A program made the translations under genes and the position numbers. From Porticoccaceae bacterium (GTDB lineage: Bacteria; Pseudomonadota; Gammaproteobacteria; Pseudomonadales; Porticoccaceae), in assembly GCA_021773435.1 (NCBI GenBank), contig JAJFKC010000030.1, forward strand, positions 62,001 through 126,000: 64,000 nt of DNA, written 5' to 3'. The notes beneath the pieces were generated by a model, which saw only the letters and a list, made by a program, of their open reading frames with translations, made no database searches and was not told the DNA's origin. Positions within the stretch are counted from its first letter, which is position 1, and every line of letters begins with the position of its first letter. Positions 1-8,372 of this stretch are shown here, piece by piece.

Positions 1-152
<152 letters not shown>

Positions 153-200
153 TTATTTTCAGATAACTGATTATATGTTTGTTCTTATATATGTGCTCTG

Positions 201-776
201 CTAATTCGCTGCCCAGTCATGAAGGGGCATATCGCTAAGAATAGCTGAGATTTGCTCAGCATTAAGTTCCTGTTTTTCTATCAGCCCTCGCGCCACTAAG
301 CCTACGTAGTGGATATATTCCTGGTCAACCAACAAATTAATAATATCTTCGGCAACTTTATCGAGCACATTTTCATTTTTATAACTAGTTTCTAGCTGAT
401 CCGCATCGGGCAAACTAATCCGTAGCTTTTCGAGTAGCAGCAACTCAATAATGGCATCGCGGTAATCCTGCCCACCATGCACCTGTTTAAAAGGTTTTTT
501 CAAATAAATCGCCTGGGAAATTGGCCCCGCAAAGCGGATTTTAGTGGTCACCAGGGTCTCGCGGACTGCCAACGGCCATAGTTCGCCAAGTTTCCCTGGA
601 TGCAGATGCAATGTGCGTACACCTGGTGTGACATCAAAGCGGACAACGCTGCGATCACTGCGCGACTGATGCTCGCCAATTTTTGCTCCAAATACCTTGC
701 GCGAAAAATAGTGTGACACCACGACGTGACCCGCTTCGTGCATGGCGACCGTGCCCAGTTCTTTCTCTTCACTCAT
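201..776 (-). CDS. Stand-alone M41-like (FtsH-type) zinc peptidase domain protein
   Basis: This 191-residue protein opens with a HEAGH motif at about residues 13-17, in the context AMHEAGHVVVSHYF, which is the zinc-binding helix of peptidase family M41 (FtsH). About 90 residues later there is GGQDYRDA, matching the region where FtsH carries its third zinc ligand, an Asp. No AAA ATPase module, transmembrane helix or signal peptide is seen, so this is only the peptidase half of an FtsH-like protein and is probably cytoplasmic. It is divergent from the hotdog gene at 927. The ribosome site upstream of the ATG at 776 is weak. Substrate and partner are unknown. The family call is good; activity is inferred. 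Confidence 0.75.
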   Translation of the reverse strand: MSEEKELGTVAMHEAGHVVVSHYFSRKVFGAKIGEHQSRSDRSVVRFDVTPGVRTLHLHPGKLGELWPLAVRETLVTTKIRFAGPISQAIYLKKPFKQVHGGQDYRDAIIELLLLEKLRISLPDADQLETSYKNENVLDKVAEDIINLLVDQEYIHYVGLVARGLIEKQELNAEQISAILSDMPLHDWAAN

Positions 777-926
777 GGCTTAACCATGTCTTGCCCAGGG
801 GTTCTGGTAAATCGGAGGCTAAGAGTAAGCGAATGCGTTTATCTTTGCCATTGCCGACTATACAATCGCTTTGCACAAGCGCGCAGTCTATCGATTCAAT
901 GCAGCCCACCCCTCCGGCGGAACAAA

Positions 927-1712
927 ATGGCGGAACAAACCGTTTCTATCAACAAAATATACAACGGCGCAATCAATGCGGCAAATGGCGGCTACATTTG
1001 CGGACTGATGGCCAGCCTTCTCGACAGTATGGGTATGGATAAGGGCGATGCTGAGGTACGTATAAACGCCAGCTTCCCTGTAGAAACGCCTCTGCAACCG
1101 GTGATGACAGAAGACGGCGGCATTGAGATGTATCTTAACGACAAGCTGCTGGGTAGCATTCGTCCAGCCGTATTAGAGCTGGATATTCCGACCCCACCTG
1201 ATGTCGAAACCGCTCGCCGCGCCAGCGAAAACTTTATATTTCTGCATAGCATTGATGCCAAAGGCTGCTATGTTTGTAGCCCGATACGCACACCGGATAA
1301 GGGCTTAAGGCTATTTATTGGGCCGTTGGATAATATCGCCAGACGTTCTGTGGGTGAAAACCTTGTCGCCGCCCTATGGCGTCCGACTCAAAACCTGGCT
1401 ATAAGCAATCCAACTGTAAATAAGGCCACTATCGAAAATATCTACGTGTGGTCGGTGCTGGATTGTCCCGGCGTTTACTCTCTCAAATTACGCTATCCGG
1501 AATCCGGCGTACTGGTGCTCGGCAGTTGTACTGCCAGCATTAAACGACCTCTGCCTGTCGACCAAAACTATATTGTTAGTGCGTGGCAGATAGCCCCAGC
1601 AGACGGCCCCAAGCTATATATGGGTGTCGCCATCCATTCCATCGACGGTGAACTGATGGCCTGCGCGAAACAGGTCTGTTTTGATATTGGCAGTAGCTTG
1701 CCACCGGTGTAG
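927..1712 (+). CDS. Hotdog-fold (acyl-CoA thioesterase-like) protein
   Basis: This 261-residue protein starts MAEQTVSINKIYNGAINAAN and has an early NGGYICGLMASLLDSM segment. That resembles the GGY/GGF-containing central helix of double-hotdog acyl-CoA thioesterase-like proteins. The second half (LPVDQNYIVSAWQIA, LYMGVAIHSIDGELMACAKQ) fits the second hotdog repeat, with its edge strand ending in a hydrophobic AKQVCFD. The reading frame is open upstream to 726, but that part has no ribosome site and an unnatural composition. The ATG at 927 follows a GGCGGAAC sequence and gives a normal family start. A role in acyl-CoA hydrolysis or binding is inferred only from the fold. Confidence 0.6.
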   Translation: MAEQTVSINKIYNGAINAANGGYICGLMASLLDSMGMDKGDAEVRINASFPVETPLQPVMTEDGGIEMYLNDKLLGSIRPAVLELDIPTPPDVETARRASENFIFLHSIDAKGCYVCSPIRTPDKGLRLFIGPLDNIARRSVGENLVAALWRPTQNLAISNPTVNKATIENIYVWSVLDCPGVYSLKLRYPESGVLVLGSCTASIKRPLPVDQNYIVSAWQIAPADGPKLYMGVAIHSIDGELMACAKQVCFDIGSSLPPV

Positions 1713-1838
1713 CCTTCTCTTTTAACAAAGACAGTCTTAACAAAGCCGGTATCCGCAATAGCAGATCAAAAGCAGCACCCACGAAAATAGTATCCGCAAA
1801 GACGCCACCTCCAAAGCAAGCGCCAGCCAGCTAAATAA

Positions 1839-2156
1839 TCAAGCCAGCAGCTTCTTGGCTAACGGCTCCATACGTTTGGCGAGGTCAAAATCCAGGTGGG
1901 TAATACCCCCAGCACCGTGGGTAAACAGACCGATTTCAACCACATTCCAGACATTCACCCAGCGCGGATGATGGCTGAGGATTTCACACTCAAGAGCCGA
2001 CTGAGTCATAAAACCAAAAGCATCGCTGAAAGAGCCAAAATCGTAGCGGCGCAGTAATTTGCCATCTTTCACTTCCCACGGCGCCAATGCGTCGGCATTT
2101 AGCTCGGCAAGGGCTTTGGCGATTTCGTCCTCGGTATACAGGGGTGGTTTGCTCAT
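1839..2156 (-). CDS. Pterin-4a-carbinolamine dehydratase (4a-hydroxytetrahydrobiopterin dehydratase)
   Basis: This 105-residue protein matches the whole length of the PCD/DCoH family. It dehydrates 4a-hydroxytetrahydropterin during regeneration of the cofactor of aromatic amino-acid hydroxylases. The signature active-site stretch is present: a His pair in ILSHHPRW, followed by WNVVEIGLFTHGAGGIT and the second conserved Asp in HLDFDLA. The start at 2156 follows GAGGAT eight bases upstream. No phenylalanine hydroxylase (phhA) is adjacent, so a role as a general pterin recycling or moonlighting enzyme is possible. Cytoplasmic, single-gene unit. Confidence 0.88.
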   Translation of the reverse strand: MSKPPLYTEDEIAKALAELNADALAPWEVKDGKLLRRYDFGSFSDAFGFMTQSALECEILSHHPRWVNVWNVVEIGLFTHGAGGITHLDFDLAKRMEPLAKKLLA

Positions 2157-2243
2157 AAACTTATCCTCTTAATTTGATGAGAGTGCTTAATGGGAATGTC
2201 CTGTCGCCAGTATAGACGCAAGGCAGGATTTCGGGCAGCCATG

Positions 2244-2261
2244 CTAGCAAAGTTTTGCTAG
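2244..2261. repeat. Perfect 18-bp palindrome
   Basis: CTAGCAAAGTTTTGCTAG is an inverted repeat of 8-bp arms around GT, lying 35 bases beyond the stop of the membrane protein at 2296. There is no run of T on either side, so it is not a standard intrinsic terminator. It could be a protein-binding site or a remnant of a cassette recombination site. Confidence 0.6.
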
Positions 2262-2295
2262 AGCGTCCTGTTAAAGGCTCAATTGAAGCAGCTGG

Positions 2296-2799
2296 TCAGG
2301 CGGCGTTTTCATCTGTGTCGATCAGAAATGTGGATAGCAAAAAGAGATAACCAGCATCCACAAGTGCGAGAAAAAGGCCCGCGATGTGAATTGCGCCGAT
2401 CTTTTCGGTTGGGACCACCACATTCATGATAAACAGGCCAATCCCCACGACCGTTATAGCTGCCGCATACGCGAGGCTTCTATCGCTCAATATGGAGTGT
2501 CCTGCACGAGCGTATCTGACAAGCGCCCACGAGAACGTGGCACCCCAAAACAGGGCTGTGCAGCCACTTCCCACCCGCCAGGTAGTTTCCGCCGATAACC
2601 CGAAAGTTTGGACAACCAAAACGACCAGAGCACCCGCGCAAGAAATCATCGCTAGCTCTGCGACCGAATGCATTGCCTGTTTACGTAACTTTGCTCCAGG
2701 CTGATTAGCCTGGAGCAAACCGATCGCCAGGGAGAAACCGACGAAAGTAGCTGACACTTCCGCTATTAGCGTGAGGACATCGGTGTGTGCCAATTCCAT
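2296..2799 (-). CDS. Small integral membrane protein of unknown function
   Basis: This 167-residue protein is highly hydrophobic, with about five predicted membrane segments (around residues 10-30, 45-65, 75-92, 106-126 and 134-156). It has no recognisable catalytic motif. It begins MELAHTDVLTLIAEVSATFV and ends in a short acidic tail, LIDTDENAA. The start has AGGAGG ten bases upstream, directly inside the attC-like palindrome at 2812-2877. The open frame therefore begins almost immediately after that element, the usual layout of an integron gene cassette. I do not recognise the family. The coding call rests on length, membrane pattern and ribosome site. Confidence 0.7.
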   Translation of the reverse strand: MELAHTDVLTLIAEVSATFVGFSLAIGLLQANQPGAKLRKQAMHSVAELAMISCAGALVVLVVQTFGLSAETTWRVGSGCTALFWGATFSWALVRYARAGHSILSDRSLAYAAAITVVGIGLFIMNVVVPTEKIGAIHIAGLFLALVDAGYLFLLSTFLIDTDENAA

Positions 2800-2811
2800 A
2801 CTTCTTTAGCC

Positions 2812-2877
2812 TCCTAACGTTTTAACTAAGACGCGGGCGCTCTTTGCGCTGTGCGATTGATCCGCGCTTTGTTATCC
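2812..2877 (-). other. attC-like recombination site (candidate)
   Basis: Read on the minus strand, the element starts GGATAACAAAGCGCGG and ends AAAACGTTAGGAG. Outer arms TAAC (2815-2818 on the plus strand) and GTTA (2871-2874), then CGCGG/CCGCG, then GCGC-TCTTT-GCGC fold into one imperfect hairpin. TAACAA at one end and CGTTAGG at the other resemble the R'' and R' core sites of integron attC elements. The match to the strict consensus is imperfect, so this is a candidate only. Confidence 0.45.
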
Positions 2878-2880
2878 ATT

Positions 2881-3276
2881 TTAAGGCGTACCTTCTTGAT
2901 ATTGGGGCACGCCTTCAGGGATAAATTCCCAACTAGCTTTTGAGCCGACAAAAATATGCCTGCCTAACTCAATGCCTGGATCACCATTAACACAACCCAA
3001 GGTGACACCATGAACCGTGCCATTGTAAACGGCACAAAGTGTGGAGCCGCATTTACTACAAAACTGAAGACCAAAACCGTGGGAACCAATGTAGGATGTG
3101 AGAAGGGTTTTCCCCAACAACCAACTAAACTCTTGAGGCTCGACGAGAGCATAAGCTGATGCTTGAGAACTAAATGCTTTGCGGCAACGTGAACAGTGAC
3201 ATGACCTCGCATCACGCAAAGACCCATTTACTTCATACTTGATTTCGCCGCAAAAGCACTCACCAGTTATTTTCAC
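2881..3276 (-). CDS. GFA-family zinc protein (CENP-V/GFA domain)
   Basis: This 131-residue protein has the Cys pattern of the glutathione-dependent formaldehyde-activating (GFA) family: GECFCGEIKYEV near the start, CHCSRCRKAF at about residue 30, and FCSKCGSTL at about residue 75, giving two zinc sites. GFA members are small zinc enzymes of mostly unproven substrate; some act on glutathione adducts. The chosen start is the GTG at 3276, with GGAG six bases before it. An upstream TTG at 3288 is less likely. The gene fills the space between two attC-like palindromes, and GFA proteins are known as integron cassette cargo. Function beyond zinc binding is inferred. Confidence 0.85.
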   Translation of the reverse strand: MKITGECFCGEIKYEVNGSLRDARSCHCSRCRKAFSSQASAYALVEPQEFSWLLGKTLLTSYIGSHGFGLQFCSKCGSTLCAVYNGTVHGVTLGCVNGDPGIELGRHIFVGSKASWEFIPEGVPQYQEGTP

Positions 3277-3290
3277 TTCACTCTCCAATA

Positions 3291-3361
3291 CTCATAACTC
3301 CTACAGCAGCAGCCGGCGAAGCCCTGATCTTCACCCCACAATTGCCTATACTTGTTATGCA
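3291..3361 (-). other. attC-like recombination site (second candidate)
   Basis: Outer arms CATAAC (3293-3298) and GTTATG (3354-3359) are perfect inverted repeats 67 bp apart end to end. Inside them the minus strand can pair CAGGGC with GCCGGCTG around TTC, leaving two unpaired bases. Read on the minus strand it starts GCATAACAAG and ends GAGTTATGAG, similar to the core ends of cassette attC sites. It lies just upstream of the GFA start. Candidate only. Confidence 0.45.
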
Positions 3362-3454
3362 TATATCGCCCAAATAACAGAGGTCTTGCATTGCTATGCT
3401 TTCATCATGACAAGTTTAGCGATCAAACTGGGCGACCCCTTGATCCCCCTCCAT

Positions 3455-4270
3455 TTACCACTCAGCAGGATCAAGGCCATAGAATGTCTGCAACTGCTGA
3501 TAAAGCTCTGGTAGTCTCTTTTTCATCTGTTTTGATTTTTCAAAAAAGGATTCGGTAGCAACAGCGAAAAACTCAGGGGCAGAAACCGCCCCATATTCAT
3601 CAATGACCTTATTCTTACCCCGTTCAGCACGGTCAAGAAATTCATCATACTCCCGCGTTAACACCTCTGCCCATGCTTTGTAGTGAGCACTTTCCCGAAG
3701 AACTGGCAAGCCGTCCATAAACCCGTTTTCTTCATCTAGTTTATGGGCAAACTCGTGCAGAACCACATTATGTCCATCCTGCTCACTACTAGAACCTCGC
3801 ACTACATCTGCTAAGGACAAAACGATTGGCCCGCGATACCAGGACTCACCGGCCCGAGTGCTGTCCTCATGCACTTCGACCAAGCCGTCATAGCTGACGT
3901 TTCTCGCCACATAAGTATCGGGATAAACCAGAATAGTTTCAAAACCAGGGAAGCATCTCATCTTCCTGTTTACCAGCAGCATGCAAGCATTAGCCGCTAT
4001 GACCAGCCGGATCTCATCGGTGATTTCAAGGCCTTCACGACCAACAAAGACTTTTTCATCCAGAAAATAATTGATACAACCCTGTAGTGATTCACGGAAC
4101 TCTTCAGGCAAGCGTGTGTACAGCGGTACATTATTCTCAAGAATTGTAATGTGCTCAGGAGCAAGCGGCTCCTGGAGAAGGCGATTACGGCGGGCCTTCA
4201 CTCTATATCGTTGGATTCCCCAAATGATTGCGGCCAGGGCAAGGAAAATAATAATGATTGAGGCTTGCAA
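3455..4270 (-). CDS. MtfA/M90-family zinc metallopeptidase
   Basis: This 271-residue protein belongs to the MtfA (YeeI, peptidase M90) family. It has one N-terminal membrane helix (about residues 4-20, IIIIFLALAAIIWGI), then a cytoplasmic domain with the zinc motif HEFAHKLDEENG at about residue 172 and a later EFFAVATESFFEK helix carrying the third ligand Glu. In E. coli MtfA binds the glucose repressor Mlc and has aminopeptidase activity. That role is known for the family, not shown here. Length matches the family. The start is a TTG at 4270 with AGGTGA eight bases upstream. Confidence 0.85.
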   Translation of the reverse strand: MQASIIIIFLALAAIIWGIQRYRVKARRNRLLQEPLAPEHITILENNVPLYTRLPEEFRESLQGCINYFLDEKVFVGREGLEITDEIRLVIAANACMLLVNRKMRCFPGFETILVYPDTYVARNVSYDGLVEVHEDSTRAGESWYRGPIVLSLADVVRGSSSEQDGHNVVLHEFAHKLDEENGFMDGLPVLRESAHYKAWAEVLTREYDEFLDRAERGKNKVIDEYGAVSAPEFFAVATESFFEKSKQMKKRLPELYQQLQTFYGLDPAEW

Positions 4271-4519
4271 CGTGAGATCACCTTAAGGAATCTTTGATTA
4301 ATCCTGGATGAAACAGAGAGCCTGCCTCATGAAAAAACGAAAAAGCGGGGCCAGATTGCATTGCTATATTTTTACCCGAACGTATCAAGCTGACTTGACC
4401 CCTTGACAAACCTAATTTAACTGTCCGTGGATACCAGGACACTCCAGTCTGACCCTTGTTTCTGTTGTTTACTTGTTTTTCGATCTTTTAGACTGTAATT
4501 TTCTAGAACTCGACCTCGT

Positions 4520-5208
4520 TTATGTAGGCGCTTTGTTAAGTGTTGTAAGGAGCTTTACCAGATCAAAAATGCCTGTATAGGGTTCGGGATCATCGTAAGC
4601 TGTATATCTCTCGGCTAATCGTTCTGCCCGCCTGGTAGCGACCTCCAGGTTTCCGCGGGTAATTGCAAAGGTGTTGTTCATTCCTTTGTCGTAAGTTGGA
4701 AGGTTCCCTGGCTTTTTCAATAATCGCATTACCTCGACACGGTTTAGCGGTGCCTGGATATCCTCAAAGTGCAACAGTAGCCACAGCTCAAAATTCGGCA
4801 CTGAGGCAACTGCCCTAAAGCTTATGGGGCGTCTGGCATCATTTTTAATTTTCCGTCCAGCGATTCGGCTCTTTGTAGCGCATTGAAATAACTCTGGTGG
4901 TCATCGCGATCGAACAGGGCATAGACCTGCTCGAAAGCGCGGGGCTGGACTTTCTTGTGACGGTCGCCCTGAATAAATAATTCTTCAGCGTACTTCACAA
5001 CCTGAATTGGCGCGGTACCCAGTTCGCTGGGACGCACCTCTATATTGGCGGTATGCAGACGATAAGCAGAACGTATTTCACTGAAATACATTGGCTCCGT
5101 TTTACTGCCTTCAGAGACAATCAAAATACGGTCATAAACGGCACGCCGCTTTTGTTTTCGTTCTAACTGCTTTTTCTGGCGTATTCTTGGAGAATTATCT
5201 AGCGCCAT
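4520..5208 (-). pseudogene. RloB-like (AbiLii) gene broken by a frameshift
   Basis: Two open frames carry the two halves of one RloB-family protein. The N-terminal half (start 5208) has the typical RILIVSEGSKTEPMYF segment and ends at 4822. The C-terminal half resumes as ISFRAVASVPNFELWLLLHF, the family's hallmark, and ends at 4520. The break is at a run of four C (4826-4829 on the plus strand); one base inserted or two removed restores a single frame. The start overlaps the rloA stop as TGATG, so both were translationally coupled. RloB/AbiLii is the likely toxin or effector of AbiL-type phage defence; here it appears inactive unless this is an assembly error or phase variation. Confidence 0.75.
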
Positions 5209-6476
5209 CAGGAGGCGAGTCCTAAGCCGCCACTTAGAAAAGGCACACCACCATAGCGCCCACTTAGGTAGCCACGCTCTCGAGCTTCATTCTTCCGAAG
5301 TTTATATTCAGACAGCCCCACTAATATCGATGCTTGCTCGCCATCCTTTTCCACGAACCAGATTTGATCACGGCGGAAAAGATCGGGCGCATCCAGCAAA
5401 GATGTGTCGTGGGTAGTAAATATCAGCTGCGCCCCGCTTGAGCTGGTTTCTGGCCGGTGAAACATATGTACCAATTCACGCACCAACAGAGTGTGCAAGC
5501 TGGTATCGAGTTCATCAATCACCAGGGTCACCCCCTTCTTAAGAATATCTAACACCGGGCCTGCCAGAAAAAGCAGGTTACGTGTGCCGCTGGATTCATC
5601 GGTTAATTGGAACACCGCCTCACCCCTTTCGGTTGAGTGGCTAAAGAGGAGTTGATCCTCTTCCCTCTCCTCGTCGCGTACTTCAGTTTTTCCTGCAGCC
5701 AGATCAAAACGTACAGCTTGCCCCTGCACTTTACGAGTAACTACTTCAATGGCGTCGATGCTGATATCCGCAGCATTTAGAAAATCACAAATTTCTTTGC
5801 GTCCTTCCGCCCGTTTAAGTCTCTGAATGGATATTTGCTGATTAAGCTGGGCTTGCTCGTTAAAAATAACCAGTTTGTCTCTGAACCAATCGAACAGGGG
5901 TTGCAGGGCTTCACTGTTGAGCTGCGCTGCCATAGAGAGAAACAGGGCGTTTGGTCGGGTAGCGCCTTCCCAAACACTCTTGGAGCCTTTGAGGCCTGAA
6001 CCAAAGCTATAAATATCCTCGCCAGACTCAGTATCAAAATGGCGCTCGAACCACCGTTGTGGTTTGAAGGCTTTATAGACCAGCAAATATTCGTTGACGA
6101 TTCGCTGCTGGGTCATGGCAAAGCCATACTGGTAGCGCACATCATCGATAAGAAATGTTACCTCAAACTCAGTGGGCTGGTTGGTCGATTCGGTGTCCAA
6201 ACGAAAGGGTTGTACAGCATAAGCCTGCCCGGGCTGAATGACCGTTGCAGATTCCATCACCACAGCACGCATATATTGTAGAGCCTTGACAAGATTGGAT
6301 TTTCCGCTAGCGTTAGCGCCGTAAATCACGGCACTTCTTAGCAACGCAGGCGCTGCCTTAATTCCAGTAGTAATAGTGTGGGTATCTACTAAAGATTTAT
6401 CCTTGGATGCGACAAGGCTTAACACCTGCTCGTCACGCAGGGAACGAAAGTTTTTGACACGAAACTCAATAATCAT
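5208..6476 (-). CDS. RloA-like (AbiLi) AAA15-family ATPase
   Basis: This 422-residue protein starts MIIEFRVKNFRSLRDEQVLS, as OLD/RloA-type ATPases do. It has a Walker A GANASGKS at residues 53-60, a Walker B region VTLVIDELDTSLH around residue 315, and an H-loop IFTTHDTSLLD around residue 355. The family acts as the sensor ATPase in AbiL/RloAB phage-defence pairs. The stop overlaps the start of the frameshifted rloB by one base, so the two formed one transcript and were coupled. Without functional RloB the pair may be inert. The gene ends only about 150 bp from a broken IS4 element, in a region rich in mobile-element debris. Confidence 0.82.
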   Translation of the reverse strand: MIIEFRVKNFRSLRDEQVLSLVASKDKSLVDTHTITTGIKAAPALLRSAVIYGANASGKSNLVKALQYMRAVVMESATVIQPGQAYAVQPFRLDTESTNQPTEFEVTFLIDDVRYQYGFAMTQQRIVNEYLLVYKAFKPQRWFERHFDTESGEDIYSFGSGLKGSKSVWEGATRPNALFLSMAAQLNSEALQPLFDWFRDKLVIFNEQAQLNQQISIQRLKRAEGRKEICDFLNAADISIDAIEVVTRKVQGQAVRFDLAAGKTEVRDEEREEDQLLFSHSTERGEAVFQLTDESSGTRNLLFLAGPVLDILKKGVTLVIDELDTSLHTLLVRELVHMFHRPETSSSGAQLIFTTHDTSLLDAPDLFRRDQIWFVEKDGEQASILVGLSEYKLRKNEARERGYLSGRYGGVPFLSGGLGLAS

Positions 6477-6625
6477 TGAAAATTCACTTAAAAGCGAAAT
6501 AATAATGAACTATGCGTAAAATATGCAAGATATGCAATTAATTTAACTGTTTAGTTAAAATATAGTGGGTTGGCTCGCATAATAAGAGCTGTTGTTGGAA
6601 TCAAGCAATTTCTCGGAATCAAAGA

Positions 6626-6652
6626 GTCAGACCCGAATGGTACTTACTTAAG
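6626..6652 (+). repeat. IS4 element inverted repeat, left
   Basis: GTCAG, four variable bases, then GAATGGTACTTACTTAAG. It pairs with the complement at 8190-8216 with a single mismatch in the inner 18 bases. Confidence 0.8.
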
Positions 6653-8085
6653 CTTTTCAGGATGACCATTTTTTCTTATTTCCTCTCTTGCAATCGCCCG
6701 TGTTTTGGATAGTAGCGGGAATGGTTTAGGCCTTCGTTTCACTGCCCTGGGTTCAATCCTTCCTGGTCGGTTGCCGACCTTATTTTGTGCTATAAGCCTC
6801 AGCACCGCTTCCCAAAGATCATCATCGATCCCACCTGCCTGTTGATCCAACAAGAGCCAGAATTGAAGGCTGTGCTTAAAGCTGATCTGCCTTGGCGATA
6901 TATCAGCCAACAAGGCGGAATGAAGCATGATGTAACGGATGAGATTATAAGCCAGTAGGTACACTTGAATCTCTTTTTGTATCATCTGGGGTGTACGACA
7001 ACTCAAGACATCCATGCCCAGCGTGGTTTTGATATTTCTGAGATCAAGCTCAACATTCCAGCGCTTTTTGTACAATGCCTGCACGTCCTTTTTGGGGGTT
7101 GTTTTGGCACATAATAGCGTGGTGACCAGGATTTTCCCGCCCGTATAAAGCTCTCTAATAACGACTGAATCAGGGGCTTGATCATAGTCTTCTTGCGTCA
7201 TCCATCGGGGGCACTTTCGGGCCTTACTGAGAGTGATCAAGTGATCACGTTCACCTAAGCGGGTGCCTTTTCTGAAGTCGGTATTCAAGCGCCTGGAGCC
7301 CTGCTACCCAAAGCGTTTCACGGGGCAGGCTCTGCTCAAAGACCGCATCCACCCCCATCTTCTGCAAGGAACAATACAGAAAATACGTCGCATAATAAGC
7401 ATCGCCCAGTAACACATCATTCTGGTTTAACGTTCCCAGCATGGAACGCAGTAGCGATTGTTCATCATTTCCCTTGCCTTTCAGGGGTGAGATGGCTGAA
7501 TCCAGCAAGGCTCCACTACCAAGACAGAGCAAACCCACTAACCGGCATATAGGAAAGCCCAATCCCGGTTCCTGTCCAGACAACTGGGGATAGGTAGTTT
7601 GATTATCCGCTGTATCTGGCATGGAAATCGTGGTGCCATCGACCAACTTGACCGAGCGGTTGCGCCAGCGCCATTGCGGTAAGCTTTGCTGGCTAATCGT
7701 GTTGCCTACACAGCAGGTCAGGCTGCTTAGCATGGATAAAGGCAAGCGCTGCCTGGCTCGGCAATAAGCGCCGGTACGGGTACTGCATGAGGGTAATCCT
7801 CCCACTAAACGTTTGATAGCAGCATCGTTGACGATGCGCTGGCAGGAGCGATCTTCATTCATAGCCTGAGCCAGAAACATCGACTGGCCACTACGCTACG
7901 CGGGCCACGCTGAGGGTTTCGGTGGGAGGAAACAGCCGCTCGCGATGCGCTGGTAAATGTTCTTCCAGGTGATCGAAGAACTCTGGCGTGGTGAGCAGAT
8001 TGAAAAACTGGTAGGAATCGTTGTGAGTGGCGTGATAATTGACACGTTTCTGTTGATAATGGGTTGAGCGTTGGCTAGAGTGCAT
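6644..8085 (-). pseudogene. IS4-family transposase, broken in two places
   Basis: Three consecutive frames give one IS4 transposase. The N-terminus (8085 down to 7909) contains NDSYQFFNLLTTPEFF and RERLFPPTETLS. The middle (7880 to 7332) contains VKLVDGTTISMPDT with the first catalytic Asp and VLLGDAYYATYF with the second. The C-terminus (7303 to 6644) contains YKKRWNVELDLRNIK, the Y-(2)-R-(3)-E-(6)-K signature. About 28 extra bases at 7881-7908 and at 7304-7331 separate the parts and shift the frame; each extra segment includes a stop or leads to one. The catalytic residues are intact, so the decay looks recent. The IS4 call is strong; transposition activity is not expected. Confidence 0.85.
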
Positions 8086-8189
8086 AAAGGCTGGCTCCTG
8101 AGCTTGAATCTAGTTTTGGTCAACCAAATTTTAGCTCGTTAGCCAGCCTCTTTTTCCCTTAAACACAGCCTGTATTCAACGACTTAACT

Positions 8190-8216
8190 CTTAAGTAAGT
8201 GCCATTCCTAGCTGAC
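8190..8216 (-). repeat. IS4 element inverted repeat, right
   Basis: CTTAAGTAAGTGCCATTC, four variable bases, then CTGAC. It is complementary to the left repeat at 6626-6652. Confidence 0.8.
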
Positions 8217-8372
8217 CCCTTAATTTTTCCTTAATGGAAGGCTGGGTGAGGGTACCTGGGGATGTGTTTTAGGCGCTTGCTACAACAAAGCCGGAGTAAC
8301 ATCATTGATATTTCCTTTGTTTACAAAGCAGTTACAATTCTAGACCCAAGATCGCTGCACAAAATTTCTGTA

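Larger units (their letters stand above)
6626..8216. mobile_element. IS4-family insertion sequence, degenerate, about 1.6 kb
   Basis: The element is bounded by inverted repeats: GAATGGTACTTACTTAAG-type sequence at 6635-6652 and its complement (one mismatch) at 8190-8207. Four bases further out both ends carry GTCAG/CTGAC (6626-6630 and 8212-8216), so the repeats may extend to about 27 bases with a gap. It contains one transposase gene broken twice. No clear target duplication is visible. It sits between the RloAB genes and an AT-rich methyltransferase. It is probably immobile by itself. Confidence 0.85.

Noticed and set aside
726-926. In-frame upstream extension of the hotdog gene
   Set aside because: The extra residues have no ribosome site and an unnatural Arg/Cys-rich composition; the ATG at 927 gives a family-like start.
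4391-4460. Recurring TGACCCCTT / GTCTGACCC motifs as a repeat family
   Set aside because: Too short and few to establish a repeat by eye; kept only as a question for the RAYT finding.
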